Shown here piece by piece: positions 36,618 to 45,133 of a stretch of 64,000 nucleotides of DNA. Numbering within the stretch: position 1 is the stretch's first letter; each line of letters opens with the position of its first letter. The notes beneath the pieces were generated by a model, which saw only the letters and a list, made by a program, of their open reading frames with translations, did no database searches and was not told the origin of the DNA. The translations under genes and the position numbers were made by a program. The stretch is from positions 44,364 to 108,363 of the forward strand of contig CASFDA010000033.1 of NCBI GenBank assembly GCA_949293335.1, in the 5' to 3' direction. The stretch is from an uncultured Spirochaetales bacterium (lineage in GTDB: Bacteria; Spirochaetota; Spirochaetia; Sphaerochaetales; Sphaerochaetaceae).

Positions 36618-37299
36618 TGAGCTGAAAGAAAGAGTACTGGAGGCGAACAAGATGCTTCCGGAACTTGGCCTTGTCACTTTCACTTGGGGCAATGTCTCTG
36701 AAGTGGATAGGAAAGAAAAGGTATTTGCCATAAAGCCGAGCGGTGTAGATTACAAGACGATGAAGAAAGATGATATCGTTGTCATTGACTTCGAGGGAAA
36801 TAAAGTTGATGGAAAGCTTCGTCCTTCCTCAGATATGCCTACACACCTTGAGCTCTACAGGGCCTTTGAAGATATAGGCGGGATTGTCCATACACATTCG
36901 CCATATGCAACTAGCTGGGCTCAGGCAGAGAAAGCTCTTCCGTGTTATGGTACGACCCATGCGGATTATTTCTATGGCAGCGTCCCCCTTGCAAGGCTCC
37001 TGACGCAGGAAGAGATCGATGAAGGGTATGAGAAGAACACTGGAAAAGTGATCATTGAAGCCTTTGCAGACAAGGATGTGATGGCTGTCCCTGCGGTCCT
37101 ATGTGCTCATCATGGTCCGTTCAGCTGGGGGCACGATGGCTTTGAGGCCGTACATAATGCAAAAGTCCTGGAAGAGTGCGCAAAGATGGCTCTTTACATG
37201 CTGATGGTAAATCCAAAGGCATCGGAGGCTCCCGAGCGGATAAAGGATAAGCATTATTTCAGGAAACATGGAAAGGATGCCTATTACGGACAGAATTGA
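36610..37299 (+). CDS. araD: L-ribulose-5-phosphate 4-epimerase
   Basis: 229 residues, class II aldolase fold. Motifs: TWGNVSEVD (about 25-33), KPSGVDY (about 45-51), zinc ligands in VHTHSPYATSWAQ (about 95-107) and CAHHGPFSWG (about 168-177). It converts L-ribulose-5-phosphate to D-xylulose-5-phosphate, feeding the pentose phosphate pathway. It overlaps the kinase gene by 8 nt and is the last gene before a strong terminator. Confidence 0.95.
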   Translation: MYDELKERVLEANKMLPELGLVTFTWGNVSEVDRKEKVFAIKPSGVDYKTMKKDDIVVIDFEGNKVDGKLRPSSDMPTHLELYRAFEDIGGIVHTHSPYATSWAQAEKALPCYGTTHADYFYGSVPLARLLTQEEIDEGYEKNTGKVIIEAFADKDVMAVPAVLCAHHGPFSWGHDGFEAVHNAKVLEECAKMALYMLMVNPKASEAPERIKDKHYFRKHGKDAYYGQN

Positions 37300-37310
37300 G
37301 TTAAGAACAA

Positions 37311-37333
37311 TCCTCTCTCGTTTTGAGAGAGGA
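37311..37333. terminator. Bidirectional terminator after araD
   Basis: A perfect 9-bp stem TCCTCTCTC (37311-37319) / GAGAGAGGA (37325-37333), loop GTTTT, with T-rich sequence to the right and A-rich sequence to the left. It can serve araD and the convergent flavodoxin-like gene. Confidence 0.75.
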
Positions 37334-37363
37334 TTTATTAAATAAAGTATTTTGGAATTTAAA

Positions 37364-37987
37364 TTACTTATTAAAGTTTGTCATTATCGCGTGTTCTGTT
37401 TCGGGAATAACTATACCGTTCTTTTTCCCTTCATTTATGCACTTTATGAGCCATGCCATGTTCTTTCCGATGTTTCTCATCGTCTGGAGTCCTTCCGCAT
37501 CTATTGAGGATTTGTCCTGATTCGGCATGAACACCATATTCCAGTAAGTTGAGGACACAACTGGCATTTCACTTATAGTGAAGTGCTTCGTGATCGCATC
37601 CAGAGACGCTGTTGTTCCTGCTCTTCTTGCAGTCACGACAGCCGCAGCCGGCTTGTGTGCAAAATTCATTCCACCAGAGAAGAACATCCTGTCCATGGCA
37701 GAGAGGAGTACTCCCGTCGGATGTGCGAAGTATACAGGGGAGGCAAAGACAAATCCGTCTGCCTCTTTTGCCTTTTCGACATAATTGTTTATCTCATCGT
37801 CAGAAAAGATGCACATTTCTTTTTCCCTGCATTTCCTGCAGCCTATGCAATCTCTTATCGGTTTTGCACCAAGCTGGATGATCTCTCCCTCAATGCCTTC
37901 TTTCTCCAAGGACGACTTTATCTCCTCTAGTGCCCGATTCGTGCATCCATTCCTGTTGGGACTTCCGTTGAAAAGAAGTACTTTCAT
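37364..37987 (-). CDS. Flavodoxin-fold NAD(P)H-dependent reductase with Cys-rich motif
   Basis: 207 residues. N-terminal FMN phosphate loop LFNGSPNRNGCTNRA (residues 5-19) and ASPVYFAHPTG (about 83) place it in the NADPH-dependent FMN reductase group. A CIGCRKC..C run (about 48-60) resembles the cluster motif of iron-sulfur flavoproteins. GAGGA precedes ATG. It lies 10 nt downstream of a flavin-reductase-type gene on the same strand, so both are likely one unit in flavin redox metabolism; the electron acceptor is unknown. Confidence 0.82.
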   Translation of the reverse strand: MKVLLFNGSPNRNGCTNRALEEIKSSLEKEGIEGEIIQLGAKPIRDCIGCRKCREKEMCIFSDDEINNYVEKAKEADGFVFASPVYFAHPTGVLLSAMDRMFFSGGMNFAHKPAAAVVTARRAGTTASLDAITKHFTISEMPVVSSTYWNMVFMPNQDKSSIDAEGLQTMRNIGKNMAWLIKCINEGKKNGIVIPETEHAIMTNFNK

Positions 37988-37997
37988 CTTCTTGTCC

Positions 37998-38570
37998 TCA
38001 CTTCTTCATCAGTTCAGCGCCGCTCTTCCATGCACTGCCGATCTTCTCACCAATCTGGTAATAACCATTAGAGAACTGGTCGAACACGAATGCATTGAGC
38101 TTTTCTGGAATTATCTTCCCTTTTTCATCAAGCACTTTCTCATCTGCAAGCACATTGACAATCTCGCCAACAACATGGAAGCCGTAGATTGTGTTTTCAA
38201 TAAGAGCGACCTTGCATTCAAGTGTCAGTGGGAAAGCGGTGATGACAGGGGCATTCACATTACTGCTCTTTTCAGCTTCAAGGCCTGTCCTCTCGAATTT
38301 GTCATCCATCTTGTTTCCGCTTGCAATTCCGAAGAAGTCAGCTTCTTTCAAGTGTTCTTTATCGGCGACACTGATTGTGAATGCTTTGTTGAGCTTTATG
38401 TTCTTGCTTGTCTTATGATCCTCGTCGAGATTGAGGCTCACCATGTTTTCTGCACAGATTCCACCCCATGCCATGTTCATCACGTCGACTTTGCCATTTT
38501 CATCATATGTGGCAATCATCAGAACTGGCATTGGAAACAAATAAGGTTTAACGCCAAGACTTTTCATCAT
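37998..38570 (-). CDS. Flavin reductase-like domain protein
   Basis: 190 residues from ATG 38570, chosen because GGAGG lies 6 nt upstream; an in-frame TTG 18 nt earlier overlaps that site. The flavin reductase (split-barrel FMN-binding) pattern is seen in PMPVLMIATYDENGKVDVMNMAWGG near the start and FTISVADKEHL (about 66). Members bind FMN and often take part in flavin transfer or pair with flavodoxin-like proteins, as here with the gene 10 nt downstream. Confidence 0.82.
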   Translation of the reverse strand: MMKSLGVKPYLFPMPVLMIATYDENGKVDVMNMAWGGICAENMVSLNLDEDHKTSKNIKLNKAFTISVADKEHLKEADFFGIASGNKMDDKFERTGLEAEKSSNVNAPVITAFPLTLECKVALIENTIYGFHVVGEIVNVLADEKVLDEKGKIIPEKLNAFVFDQFSNGYYQIGEKIGSAWKSGAELMKK

Positions 38571-38757
38571 ATAATCCCTCCAAGGCAAAATATAATAATG
38601 AAAAATGAAAGTACAAATTTTTCCTCTTTATGAGCTTTTCATTCTAGGTGTCTTGGCAATCCAGATTATATTTTTGAAAAATGAGCCTTCGTTGTCTCTT
38701 GCAAGCTGAGGCTTCCCGCGGATGGCCTAGTCGCAAGAAACAAAAACAAGTCTTTCC

Positions 38758-39807
38758 CTAATGTTCATCTTCATTTGTCTCGCTGTGGTGATATCTTCCT
38801 TCTCTTCTTAACTCTGCTTCAGTCATGAATTGTATGTTCTTCAGAGGCCGTCCAGAGACAAATTGCCTTATCGCGCACTCTGTTTCCTTTGCTCCTGTTG
38901 CATTTCTGTAGAGCAGAAAGCCATGGAAAGTATTTTTCACCATCAGGACCCTTGCGTTGCTTCCTCCGCTTTCAAGTGCTTCTGCATAGAGTTTGCCGTC
39001 ATCAGAGAGGGGGTCATCCTCTGCTGTTATTATCAGGGCAGGGGCGAGACGGGACTTGTCAGGGGAGAGAAGGGGCGAGAGCATTGGAGATAGGATGTCT
39101 TTTGGTTCCCTTATGTAATTGTTGATGTAGAACTGCAGTAGTTTCGTATTGAGCATCGGAGACTGTGAGTGCTCTTCGATGCTGAGCGTTCTCAGCCTTC
39201 CGTCAGTTATTGGGCAAATCAGGATCTGTCCGGCAAGAGAAGGGCCTTTCCTGTCCCTTGTAAGTTGTGCGATCACCGCCGCAAGATTTCCCCCGGCGCT
39301 ATCCCCTGCGACGAAGATCCGGTCTGGATCTATCTTCCAGTATTTTGCACCTTCGGCGGCCCATAAAAGCGCGTCGTAACAGTCTTCGACAGCAACTGGG
39401 AATTTGTATTTTGGAGCAAGACGATAATCGATTGAAAGGATGGATGCGCCTGTGACCGCAGATAGGTGAGCAAGATAATGGCCATAAAAATCCATGTTCC
39501 CGTATGTCCATCCTCCTCCGTGGAAATAGACAATCAGAGGTGAAAGTCCGAAAGCTGTCATTCTCGGATTGGAAAAGTAATATCCAGTCACTGCTCCCTC
39601 TGTCACTGGAATTACAAACGATGCTATAACAATCTCTTCTTTAGGGTATGTAGGCAGTATTTTGAGTGTTTTCTTGTCTACATCCTTTGAATTTATATGC
39701 TCCACATTCTCGATTGTGGGATTATTTGATATCTCTTCCCTTTGCCAGAATTCTTCGGATTGTTCTATGATCCTCCGCATATGGCGTGGGTAATTGTATT
39801 CTGCCAT
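38758..39807 (-). CDS. Alpha/beta hydrolase esterase (hormone-sensitive lipase family)
   Basis: 349 residues. The oxyanion-hole motif YFHGGGWTYG (about 92-101) and nucleophile motif GDSAGGNLAA (about 167-176) mark an HSL-type esterase; Asp of AEDDPLSDDG and His of NTFHGFLLY near residues 263 and 296 complete the triad. No signal peptide, so cytoplasmic. The ATG lacks a clear Shine-Dalgarno. Downstream, in the gap 38589-38757, no gene is seen; an imperfect hairpin with CTTGC/GCAAG arms lies at about 38697-38735. Confidence 0.85.
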   Translation of the reverse strand: MAEYNYPRHMRRIIEQSEEFWQREEISNNPTIENVEHINSKDVDKKTLKILPTYPKEEIVIASFVIPVTEGAVTGYYFSNPRMTAFGLSPLIVYFHGGGWTYGNMDFYGHYLAHLSAVTGASILSIDYRLAPKYKFPVAVEDCYDALLWAAEGAKYWKIDPDRIFVAGDSAGGNLAAVIAQLTRDRKGPSLAGQILICPITDGRLRTLSIEEHSQSPMLNTKLLQFYINNYIREPKDILSPMLSPLLSPDKSRLAPALIITAEDDPLSDDGKLYAEALESGGSNARVLMVKNTFHGFLLYRNATGAKETECAIRQFVSGRPLKNIQFMTEAELRREGRYHHSETNEDEH

Positions 39808-39939
39808 AAGTCAACTCTAGAGGAGTTTCTATATTTCTTGCAAGGAAAAAGAGCTTCTTGGTGTGCGATAATTCGTTTATACGGTGCAAAATGAAGAAAA
39901 ATGCGACATGAAGGCGCACTTTAAATGGTTATTGACAGG

Positions 39940-40063
39940 AGGCATACTAGGGCGGATGTAAGACTTCGATACCTCGTATGAGAATGGAAGCGTTCTGCAA
40001 AACACCCTAGTATGGGAAAGATTCCGGAACTCCATCTTCAAGCGTCAGCAAAGATGGAGCAGG
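39940..40063 (+). pseudogene. Decayed tnpB 3' end of an IS200/IS605-type element
   Basis: AGACTTCGATACCTCGTATG (39962-39981) is also present in the tnpB at the right edge of the window (there on the minus strand), and the similarity continues through GGGAAAGA..CCGGAA to a terminal hairpin CTCCATCTT (40030-40038) / AAGATGGAG (40051-40059) and an end CAGGTCAC. Translated, it keeps DFDTSYE and then diverges with stops upstream. Only the last 110 bp or so of the element remain. The end supplies the stop codon of the adjacent NSS transporter gene. Confidence 0.75.
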
Positions 40064-41431
40064 TCACGCGAAAATATTCCAGATCCCCTGTATCGTTACG
40101 TAGAGGATGATTATTGGAAGTATATATGCTACGTAGAGACGTAACCATTTTGGGAATTTCATTCCCGCTCCCTTGTCAGCCTCTTCAATGAAATTCTTCC
40201 ATCCCCAGCCGTAACGTGATGTACAGAAGATGATCATGACAAGAGAACCGAGAGGCAGAAGTAGATTTGAGACGAGGAAGTCCTCGAAATCCATAATTCC
40301 TGATGAGCCTCCAAGCGGATGAATTCCCGACCAAATATTGAAACCGAATATACACGGAAGTGTTCCGACTGCGAATATCGCGATATTCAGGAGGATTGCA
40401 TTACGTCTTGTCATCTTCCTGATGTCCATCCAGTACGAGAGGATATTCTCAAATACAGTTATAAGTGTCGTCAGGGCGGCAAAGCTCATCGCAAGGAAGA
40501 ACAAAGCTCCCCAGAAGGCACCTCCCCTCATCTGGGAAAATACATTTGGAAGTGTGATAAAAAGCAGTGAAGGTCCGCTGTCAGCCTGGATGTTGAACGC
40601 AGAGCAGGCAGGGAAGATGATGAATCCAGAAAGGAGTGCGACAGTAGTGTCGAGGACAATGATCCGGCCAGTCTCTCCTGTGAGAGAACGGGAATCATTG
40701 AAATAGGATCCCATGATAGCCATAGCTCCGATTCCAAGGGACAGAGTGAAGAAAGCTTGCCCCATAGCTGCGAAAACTGCCTCGGACGATCCTGAGATCA
40801 GGTTCTGGAGATTTGGCTTTATATAGAACAGCAGGCCGTCATGTGCACCTTCTAGTGTTACGGAGTGTATGGCGAGTACTGCCATCAGGAGGAACAACAG
40901 TCCCATCATCGCTTTCGTGATTCTCTCAACTCCTTTTGCAAGACCGAGTATTGTCACTCCTGCTGTGATGAACAGTGCCAGCAGCATCCATCCTATCTGC
41001 ATTGCCGGGTTTGCGAGCATTGAGGAGAAGAACGATGAGACTTGGGTAGTGTCTGCTCCTGTGAATGTTCCGGTCATATGTGAGAAGAAATAATAGATCA
41101 GCCAGCCTGTGATCGGAAAATAGAAAGCTAGAAGAAGATAATTTCCAGCGATGGCAAATGGTCCTGCGATGTGCCATTTTGAGTTCTTTGGTTCGAGCTT
41201 CCTGTAAGCTCCCGCTATGTTTATCTTGCCTGCCCTTCCAATTGCGAACTCCATCGTCATTACTGGAACTCCTATCAAGAGGAGGAAGACAAGATAGAGA
41301 ACTACGAAGGATGCGCCTCCGTATTGTCCTGTTATGTACGGAAAACGCCATACATTGCCTAAGCCGATTGCACAGCCTGCGCTCAGCAGGATGAAGCCCA
41401 GCCGGCTTGTCAATTTTTCCCTTTCACTCAT
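40064..41431 (-). CDS. Sodium-dependent transporter, NSS (LeuT) family
   Basis: 455 residues with about 11 hydrophobic segments. The start has RLGFILLSAGCAIGLGNVWRFPYI (about residues 10-33), the classic sodium- and substrate-binding unwound TM1 of NSS transporters, followed by MEFAIGRAG. It should import an amino acid or similar solute with sodium. AAGGA precedes ATG by about 9 nt. The stop codon lies within the border of the decayed IS element, so the C-terminus may have been altered by the insertion, although length remains normal for bacterial members. Confidence 0.92.
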   Translation of the reverse strand: MSEREKLTSRLGFILLSAGCAIGLGNVWRFPYITGQYGGASFVVLYLVFLLLIGVPVMTMEFAIGRAGKINIAGAYRKLEPKNSKWHIAGPFAIAGNYLLLAFYFPITGWLIYYFFSHMTGTFTGADTTQVSSFFSSMLANPAMQIGWMLLALFITAGVTILGLAKGVERITKAMMGLLFLLMAVLAIHSVTLEGAHDGLLFYIKPNLQNLISGSSEAVFAAMGQAFFTLSLGIGAMAIMGSYFNDSRSLTGETGRIIVLDTTVALLSGFIIFPACSAFNIQADSGPSLLFITLPNVFSQMRGGAFWGALFFLAMSFAALTTLITVFENILSYWMDIRKMTRRNAILLNIAIFAVGTLPCIFGFNIWSGIHPLGGSSGIMDFEDFLVSNLLLPLGSLVMIIFCTSRYGWGWKNFIEEADKGAGMKFPKWLRLYVAYILPIIILYVTIQGIWNIFA

Positions 41432-41515
41432 ATTGAAAAATCCTTGATTGATTGCTAGGAGAGATTATGTCTGTTAAAGGGAAAAAGGAAAAGGGGAGGA
41501 AAGTATCCTTCAGCT

Positions 41516-42490
41516 TCAGTTTTCTCCGTTTCTGGTGTCTTTTTCCAGCTTATGGTACTTGTATTCTGAAATTCTGAGGAAGTTTTCCAAATTTTGAAAG
41601 TAAGTTTCTTTTCCAATGATTGAACAATCTGCATGATGCGCCTCGTCGATTAGCAATAGTTCTTTGTTGTTGCTTAGGCACGATGAGAACAGTTTCTCAG
41701 CCATTTCCAGAGGAACAAAGGTATCTCCTTTCCCGTGGATAAAGAGGATGGGGACAGAAATGTTCTCTACAGCAACGATAGGGGACTTGGACTTGAAATC
41801 ATATCCTGCAAGTACTTTCGAATAGATTTCAACTATGTTCAGGAGGGGGAAGGCGGGCAGGTGGAATTTTTTCTTCAGCTGATATCTGAATATGTCATAT
41901 ACGCTCGTGAAGCCAGAATCCTCAACGATGGCAAAGACTTCACGTGGAAGATCATATGCGCACATCATTGCCGTTGCAGCCCCCATTGAGAGGCCATGAA
42001 TACAGATCTGCTTTTCTCCTTTCATGTTTATTAGCAGTGATATCCACGAGAGGATGTCTGTATAGTCAAGGACACCCATTCCGATCAGCTTTCCTTCACT
42101 TTCTGAATGTGCTCTCAGGGAAGGAATGAAGATGCTGAAACCCATTTTGTAGTACCATGCCCCGACATCAAGCATATCTTTCCAGCTTCCTCTGTAGCCA
42201 TGTATAAGGATCGCAAGATATTTACCATCATTTCCGTAATATCTTCCCCGCAAGAGGAGGCCATCGCTATTTTTCATTTCAAGAAGCTCTTCTTCTGCGT
42301 TCTTGAATCTCTCTTTTCTCTCCTTCCTGCTCTCGATTTTGATTTTTCTTCTTCGTTTTCTGTATTCATCCTCATCAGGACCGCATTTTTTCTTTTTCCT
42401 TTTCTTTCCGTTTCCTTTTAAAAGTGCAAAAAGCATGAAGAAAAGAGGAATGAGGAAAAGAATAAGCAGTATAAGGACAAGAGCAATCAT
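41516..42490 (-). CDS. Membrane-anchored alpha/beta hydrolase
   Basis: 324 residues from MIALVLILLIL; the frame continues 22 codons upstream, but TATAAT (42502-42497) lies 6 nt before this ATG, so a leaderless start is preferred. An N-terminal transmembrane helix is followed by a strongly basic, Lys/Arg-rich stretch (about 27-62), then a hydrolase domain with LIHGYRGSWKDM, nucleophile elbow GLSMGAAT (Ser), and a C-terminal DEAHHAD region with the His. It resembles YqkD/FrsA-like hydrolases of Gram-positive bacteria. Substrate unknown. Confidence 0.82.
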   Translation of the reverse strand: MIALVLILLILFLIPLFFMLFALLKGNGKKRKKKKCGPDEDEYRKRRRKIKIESRKERKERFKNAEEELLEMKNSDGLLLRGRYYGNDGKYLAILIHGYRGSWKDMLDVGAWYYKMGFSIFIPSLRAHSESEGKLIGMGVLDYTDILSWISLLINMKGEKQICIHGLSMGAATAMMCAYDLPREVFAIVEDSGFTSVYDIFRYQLKKKFHLPAFPLLNIVEIYSKVLAGYDFKSKSPIVAVENISVPILFIHGKGDTFVPLEMAEKLFSSCLSNNKELLLIDEAHHADCSIIGKETYFQNLENFLRISEYKYHKLEKDTRNGEN

Positions 42491-42630
42491 AGCTAGATTA
42501 TAATTAAGCTCATTCTCCGCAGAAAGAACGGAAAGCCAATAGGAACAGAAATACACAATTCTACAAAAAGAACAGAATTTCAGCGAGCTAAAACTAGATG
42601 CTGACTAGAAATCTGCCTTTTTATCTGCTC

Positions 42631-42660
42631 TTGACAAGAACGAAATGGTTTACATATTAT
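42631..42660 (+). promoter_or_regulatory. Promoter of the tRNA cluster
   Basis: Perfect -35 TTGACA (42631-42636), 18-bp spacer and -10 TATTAT (42655-42660), 15 nt before the first tRNA. Confidence 0.7.
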
Positions 42661-42675
42661 AATAAAGCTTGCTTT

Positions 42676-42760
42676 GGAGAGATGGCCGAGCGGTCGAAGG
42701 CGCTTGTCTTGAAAACAAGAGTGGCGAAAGTCACCGGGGGTTCGAATCCCTCTCTCTCCG
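42676..42760 (+). tRNA. tRNA-Ser (TGA)
   Basis: 85 nt, acceptor GGAGAGA/TCTCTCC, long variable arm, T-arm GGGTTCGAATCCC and anticodon loop CTTGAAA (anticodon UGA). First gene of the cluster; no CCA encoded. Confidence 0.94.
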
Positions 42761-42777
42761 AATTATGTAAGCTGTTT

Positions 42778-42864
42778 GGAAAGGTGCGAGAGTGGCCGAA
42801 TCGGGCTCCCTGCTAAGGAGTTGACCTGGTAACGGGTCCGGGGGTTCGAATCCCCCCCTTTCCG
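42778..42864 (+). tRNA. tRNA-Ser (GCT)
   Basis: 87 nt, acceptor GGAAAGG/CCTTTCC, long variable arm, anticodon loop CTGCTAA (anticodon GCU), T-loop GGTTCGAATCC. Lies 17 nt after the previous tRNA. Confidence 0.94.
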
Positions 42865-42870
42865 AATATT

Positions 42871-42944
42871 GAGACCATAGCTCAGCTGGATAGAGCATCA
42901 GTTTGCGGAACTGAGGGTCGGAGGTTCGAATCCTCTTGGTCTCG
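42871..42944 (+). tRNA. tRNA-Arg (GCG)
   Basis: 74 nt, acceptor GAGACCA/TGGTCTC, D-loop AGCTGGATA with the A20 arginine identity base, anticodon stem TCAGT/ACTGA and loop TTGCGGA giving anticodon GCG. Most bacteria use ACG, edited to inosine, for this box, so the genomic G34 is notable. Six nt after the previous tRNA. Confidence 0.88.
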
Positions 42945-42950
42945 TATAGA

Positions 42951-43039
42951 GGAGAGATGTCCGAGAGGTCGAAGGAGACGGACTCGAAATCCGTTGTAGT
43001 GATTATTTGCTACCGAGGGTTCGAATCCCTCTCTCTCCG
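42951..43039 (+). tRNA. tRNA-Ser (CGA)
   Basis: 89 nt, acceptor GGAGAGA/TCTCTCC, long variable arm (TAGTGATTATTTGCTA), anticodon loop CTCGAAA (anticodon CGA). Its 3' 37 nt are antisense to the last codons of the esterase gene on the minus strand. Confidence 0.93.
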
Positions 43040-43728
43040 AAAGAGTCATCCCATCCCGATATCCATGACAGCCCTAGCGCTATTCTCTTTTCTGAATCTT
43101 CGTAATGATTTCCTTCATTTAGCGTGAAGCACGTGTCTATTCCCAGACTTTCACAATAATTCCTGATTTTCAGTGTGTTTGCCTCAACATTTCTCAAATA
43201 TGGATTTTTTGACCTTTTTTCCTTGTTTCCGATAGAAAAGTAAATGCAGTCGGGTTTTCTCTGCATTTTGCAGGAGGTCATGTACTCGTAAACTTCTGGG
43301 TACCAGAGAGAGGAGGAGATGGATGCGACTCTTGAGAACAAATTTGTCCTGTAAAGCGTGTAAAGAGCAAACAGTCCGGATAACGAGTAACCAGCTATTC
43401 CTCTCCACGGAATATTCCTCATTTCTTTCTCTGCTTCTGGAATGATCTCATCTGTAAGGAATCGGATGTACTCATTTGCCTTGCCTAGAAAAGGATTTGA
43501 GTTTCTGAATACAGGAGAAGCTGGCCATGGGCTCATATCAGAGTTCCAGTCAAGTCCGCTGACCGAGACAAGAGAAAACCCGGATGAGCCTATTTTCTCC
43601 AGTTCTTTCCAGATATTATCAGCCTCATCTGAAAAAGTATGGAGATAGATTACTGGACTCTCTAGATCTTTCCCCATAAGAAGTCTCACTGTCTTGCCAT
43701 CAATGGCGAATTCTTTCTCTTTTCCCAT
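43003..43728 (-). CDS. Putative esterase (alpha/beta hydrolase)
   Basis: 241 residues. IAGYSLSGLFALY (about 109-121) is a nucleophile elbow GYSLSG as in EstD/IroE-like esterases, and a late EGNHYED carries the likely catalytic His. No signal peptide. The reading frame runs into the antisense of tRNA-Ser(CGA): the last 12 codons, including the GERGIRTL stretch, come from the complement of the tRNA, so the natural C-terminus is probably defined by chance there. Substrate unknown. Confidence 0.75.
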   Translation of the reverse strand: MGKEKEFAIDGKTVRLLMGKDLESPVIYLHTFSDEADNIWKELEKIGSSGFSLVSVSGLDWNSDMSPWPASPVFRNSNPFLGKANEYIRFLTDEIIPEAEKEMRNIPWRGIAGYSLSGLFALYTLYRTNLFSRVASISSSLWYPEVYEYMTSCKMQRKPDCIYFSIGNKEKRSKNPYLRNVEANTLKIRNYCESLGIDTCFTLNEGNHYEDSEKRIALGLSWISGWDDSFGERGIRTLGSK

Positions 43729-43822
43729 TCTTAATCAAATGATAATTTCACTGGAAAAATAATCAATTGACTATCGGTGTATTGCTTTCTACATGTTCAG
43801 GGAAAACAGTATAATTCCACAT

Positions 43823-45133
43823 ATGTTCAAGTGGATGTTCGGGAAGAAAGAGGATAATAAGAGGGATAAGGCAAAAGGGGAAGAGAAGGTCTATCGGATA
43901 GATGAGAGCTTTTCTCCCCAGGCACTTTCCAAGTGGGCATATTCCCTTTTGAAGGAATTGTCTTCTTTCGGGCCCCGTCCATCGCTCTCTGAGGAATCAG
44001 GGAAGTTTGCGTCTATAATCGAGTCATCGTTTTCCTCTCTTGGAATAGATTCCAAAGTGGTTGAGTTTACTGGAAACAGGCGTGCGGGAGAAACCTGGAC
44101 CAGAGCTTTTCCTTTCCTGCTGACAGCTTCTTTCGTTTTTTCGTTTTTCGGCCTGCCTTATATTGCACTTATCCTCTCTGTCGGGATGTTCTTCCTCTGG
44201 TACTACGATGTGATAAAGGGGACGTTGAGACTTTTTGAAAAAAGAGGGCAGGGGAGCAATGTGATAGCAACCATTGAGCCAAAGGGGGAAAAGAAGAGGT
44301 GCGTCATGATTTCATCGCACCTTGATAGCGCAAGGATCATGCAAAAAGACAACGGGCAGAAAATGAGTTTGTTTAACCTCGTTTCCCTTTTATATCTTTT
44401 CGTGCTTTCACTTTTCCTCATTCTCCATGAGTCTCTTTCAAGTGTTCTGTTCTTGCCAAACAGACCTTCAGTGATTACTTCCATTCTTCTGATTTTCGGT
44501 CTCGCGTTATCTGTATATTCCTTCCGCGTCCTTTCCGTTTACTCAGACAAGTATTCGCCTGGGATAGGGGACAATATATCTGGAATAGCTGTCATGCTGG
44601 CTGTCGCAAAATATTTTGAGAAGAACAGGCCAGAGGAGACAGCTCTTGTATTTGCCTCTTTCGATGGAGAAGAGATCGGGGAACAGGGAGCCAGGGCATA
44701 CTTTGAGAAACTAGACGATAAAGATAATCTTTTACTCATCAATATAGACTCAATCTATTTTGACGATGAGTTGTATCTCCTGAAGAGGGATGGTTTCGGC
44801 TTCGTTCCTCTGGATAATATGCTCATCTCATCTCTCTCCGCCCTTTCATCTGATCTTGGTTACAGAGTAAAGACAATAGATCCCGGGCTCTTGTTCGGTT
44901 CTAGCGATGCATCTGTCGCGGCGAAGATGCAGATTCCCGCAGTGACGATCACTTCTGTAGTCCCCTCTTCGGAGAATCCTTCACACACGGAAGAGGATAC
45001 TGCAGACTCGGTTTCCCAGCTTGCTCTTGAGAAAGTGATTTCCCTCCTTGTCAAATTCATTGAAAGAAGTGACCGTAAGGAAGGTGAGAAAATGTCTGGT
45101 TTTGACAGGAAATATACATTTAAACCTCTTTGA
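43823..45133 (+). CDS. M28-family peptidase with membrane segments
   Basis: 436 residues from MFKWMFGKK; TATAAT (43810-43815) lies 7 nt before this ATG, which argues against the ATG 30 nt upstream. Hydrophobic helices near residues 100-135 and 195-245 embed it in the membrane. Zinc-peptidase motifs: SSHLDSA (about 168), GDNISGIAVM (about 252), FDGEEIGEQGA (about 286-296) and INIDSIYFDD. The His of NPSHTEEDT near residue 398 completes the two-zinc site. It probably trims peptides; whether the domain faces in or out is unclear. Confidence 0.85.
   Translation: MFKWMFGKKEDNKRDKAKGEEKVYRIDESFSPQALSKWAYSLLKELSSFGPRPSLSEESGKFASIIESSFSSLGIDSKVVEFTGNRRAGETWTRAFPFLLTASFVFSFFGLPYIALILSVGMFFLWYYDVIKGTLRLFEKRGQGSNVIATIEPKGEKKRCVMISSHLDSARIMQKDNGQKMSLFNLVSLLYLFVLSLFLILHESLSSVLFLPNRPSVITSILLIFGLALSVYSFRVLSVYSDKYSPGIGDNISGIAVMLAVAKYFEKNRPEETALVFASFDGEEIGEQGARAYFEKLDDKDNLLLINIDSIYFDDELYLLKRDGFGFVPLDNMLISSLSALSSDLGYRVKTIDPGLLFGSSDASVAAKMQIPAVTITSVVPSSENPSHTEEDTADSVSQLALEKVISLLVKFIERSDRKEGEKMSGFDRKYTFKPL

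Noticed and set aside
38697..38735. Hairpin between the flavin reductase and esterase genes as another IS end
   Set aside because: GGAAGCC-like arms resemble IS605 ends, but there is no TAGTTCAC end and no tnpB similarity.
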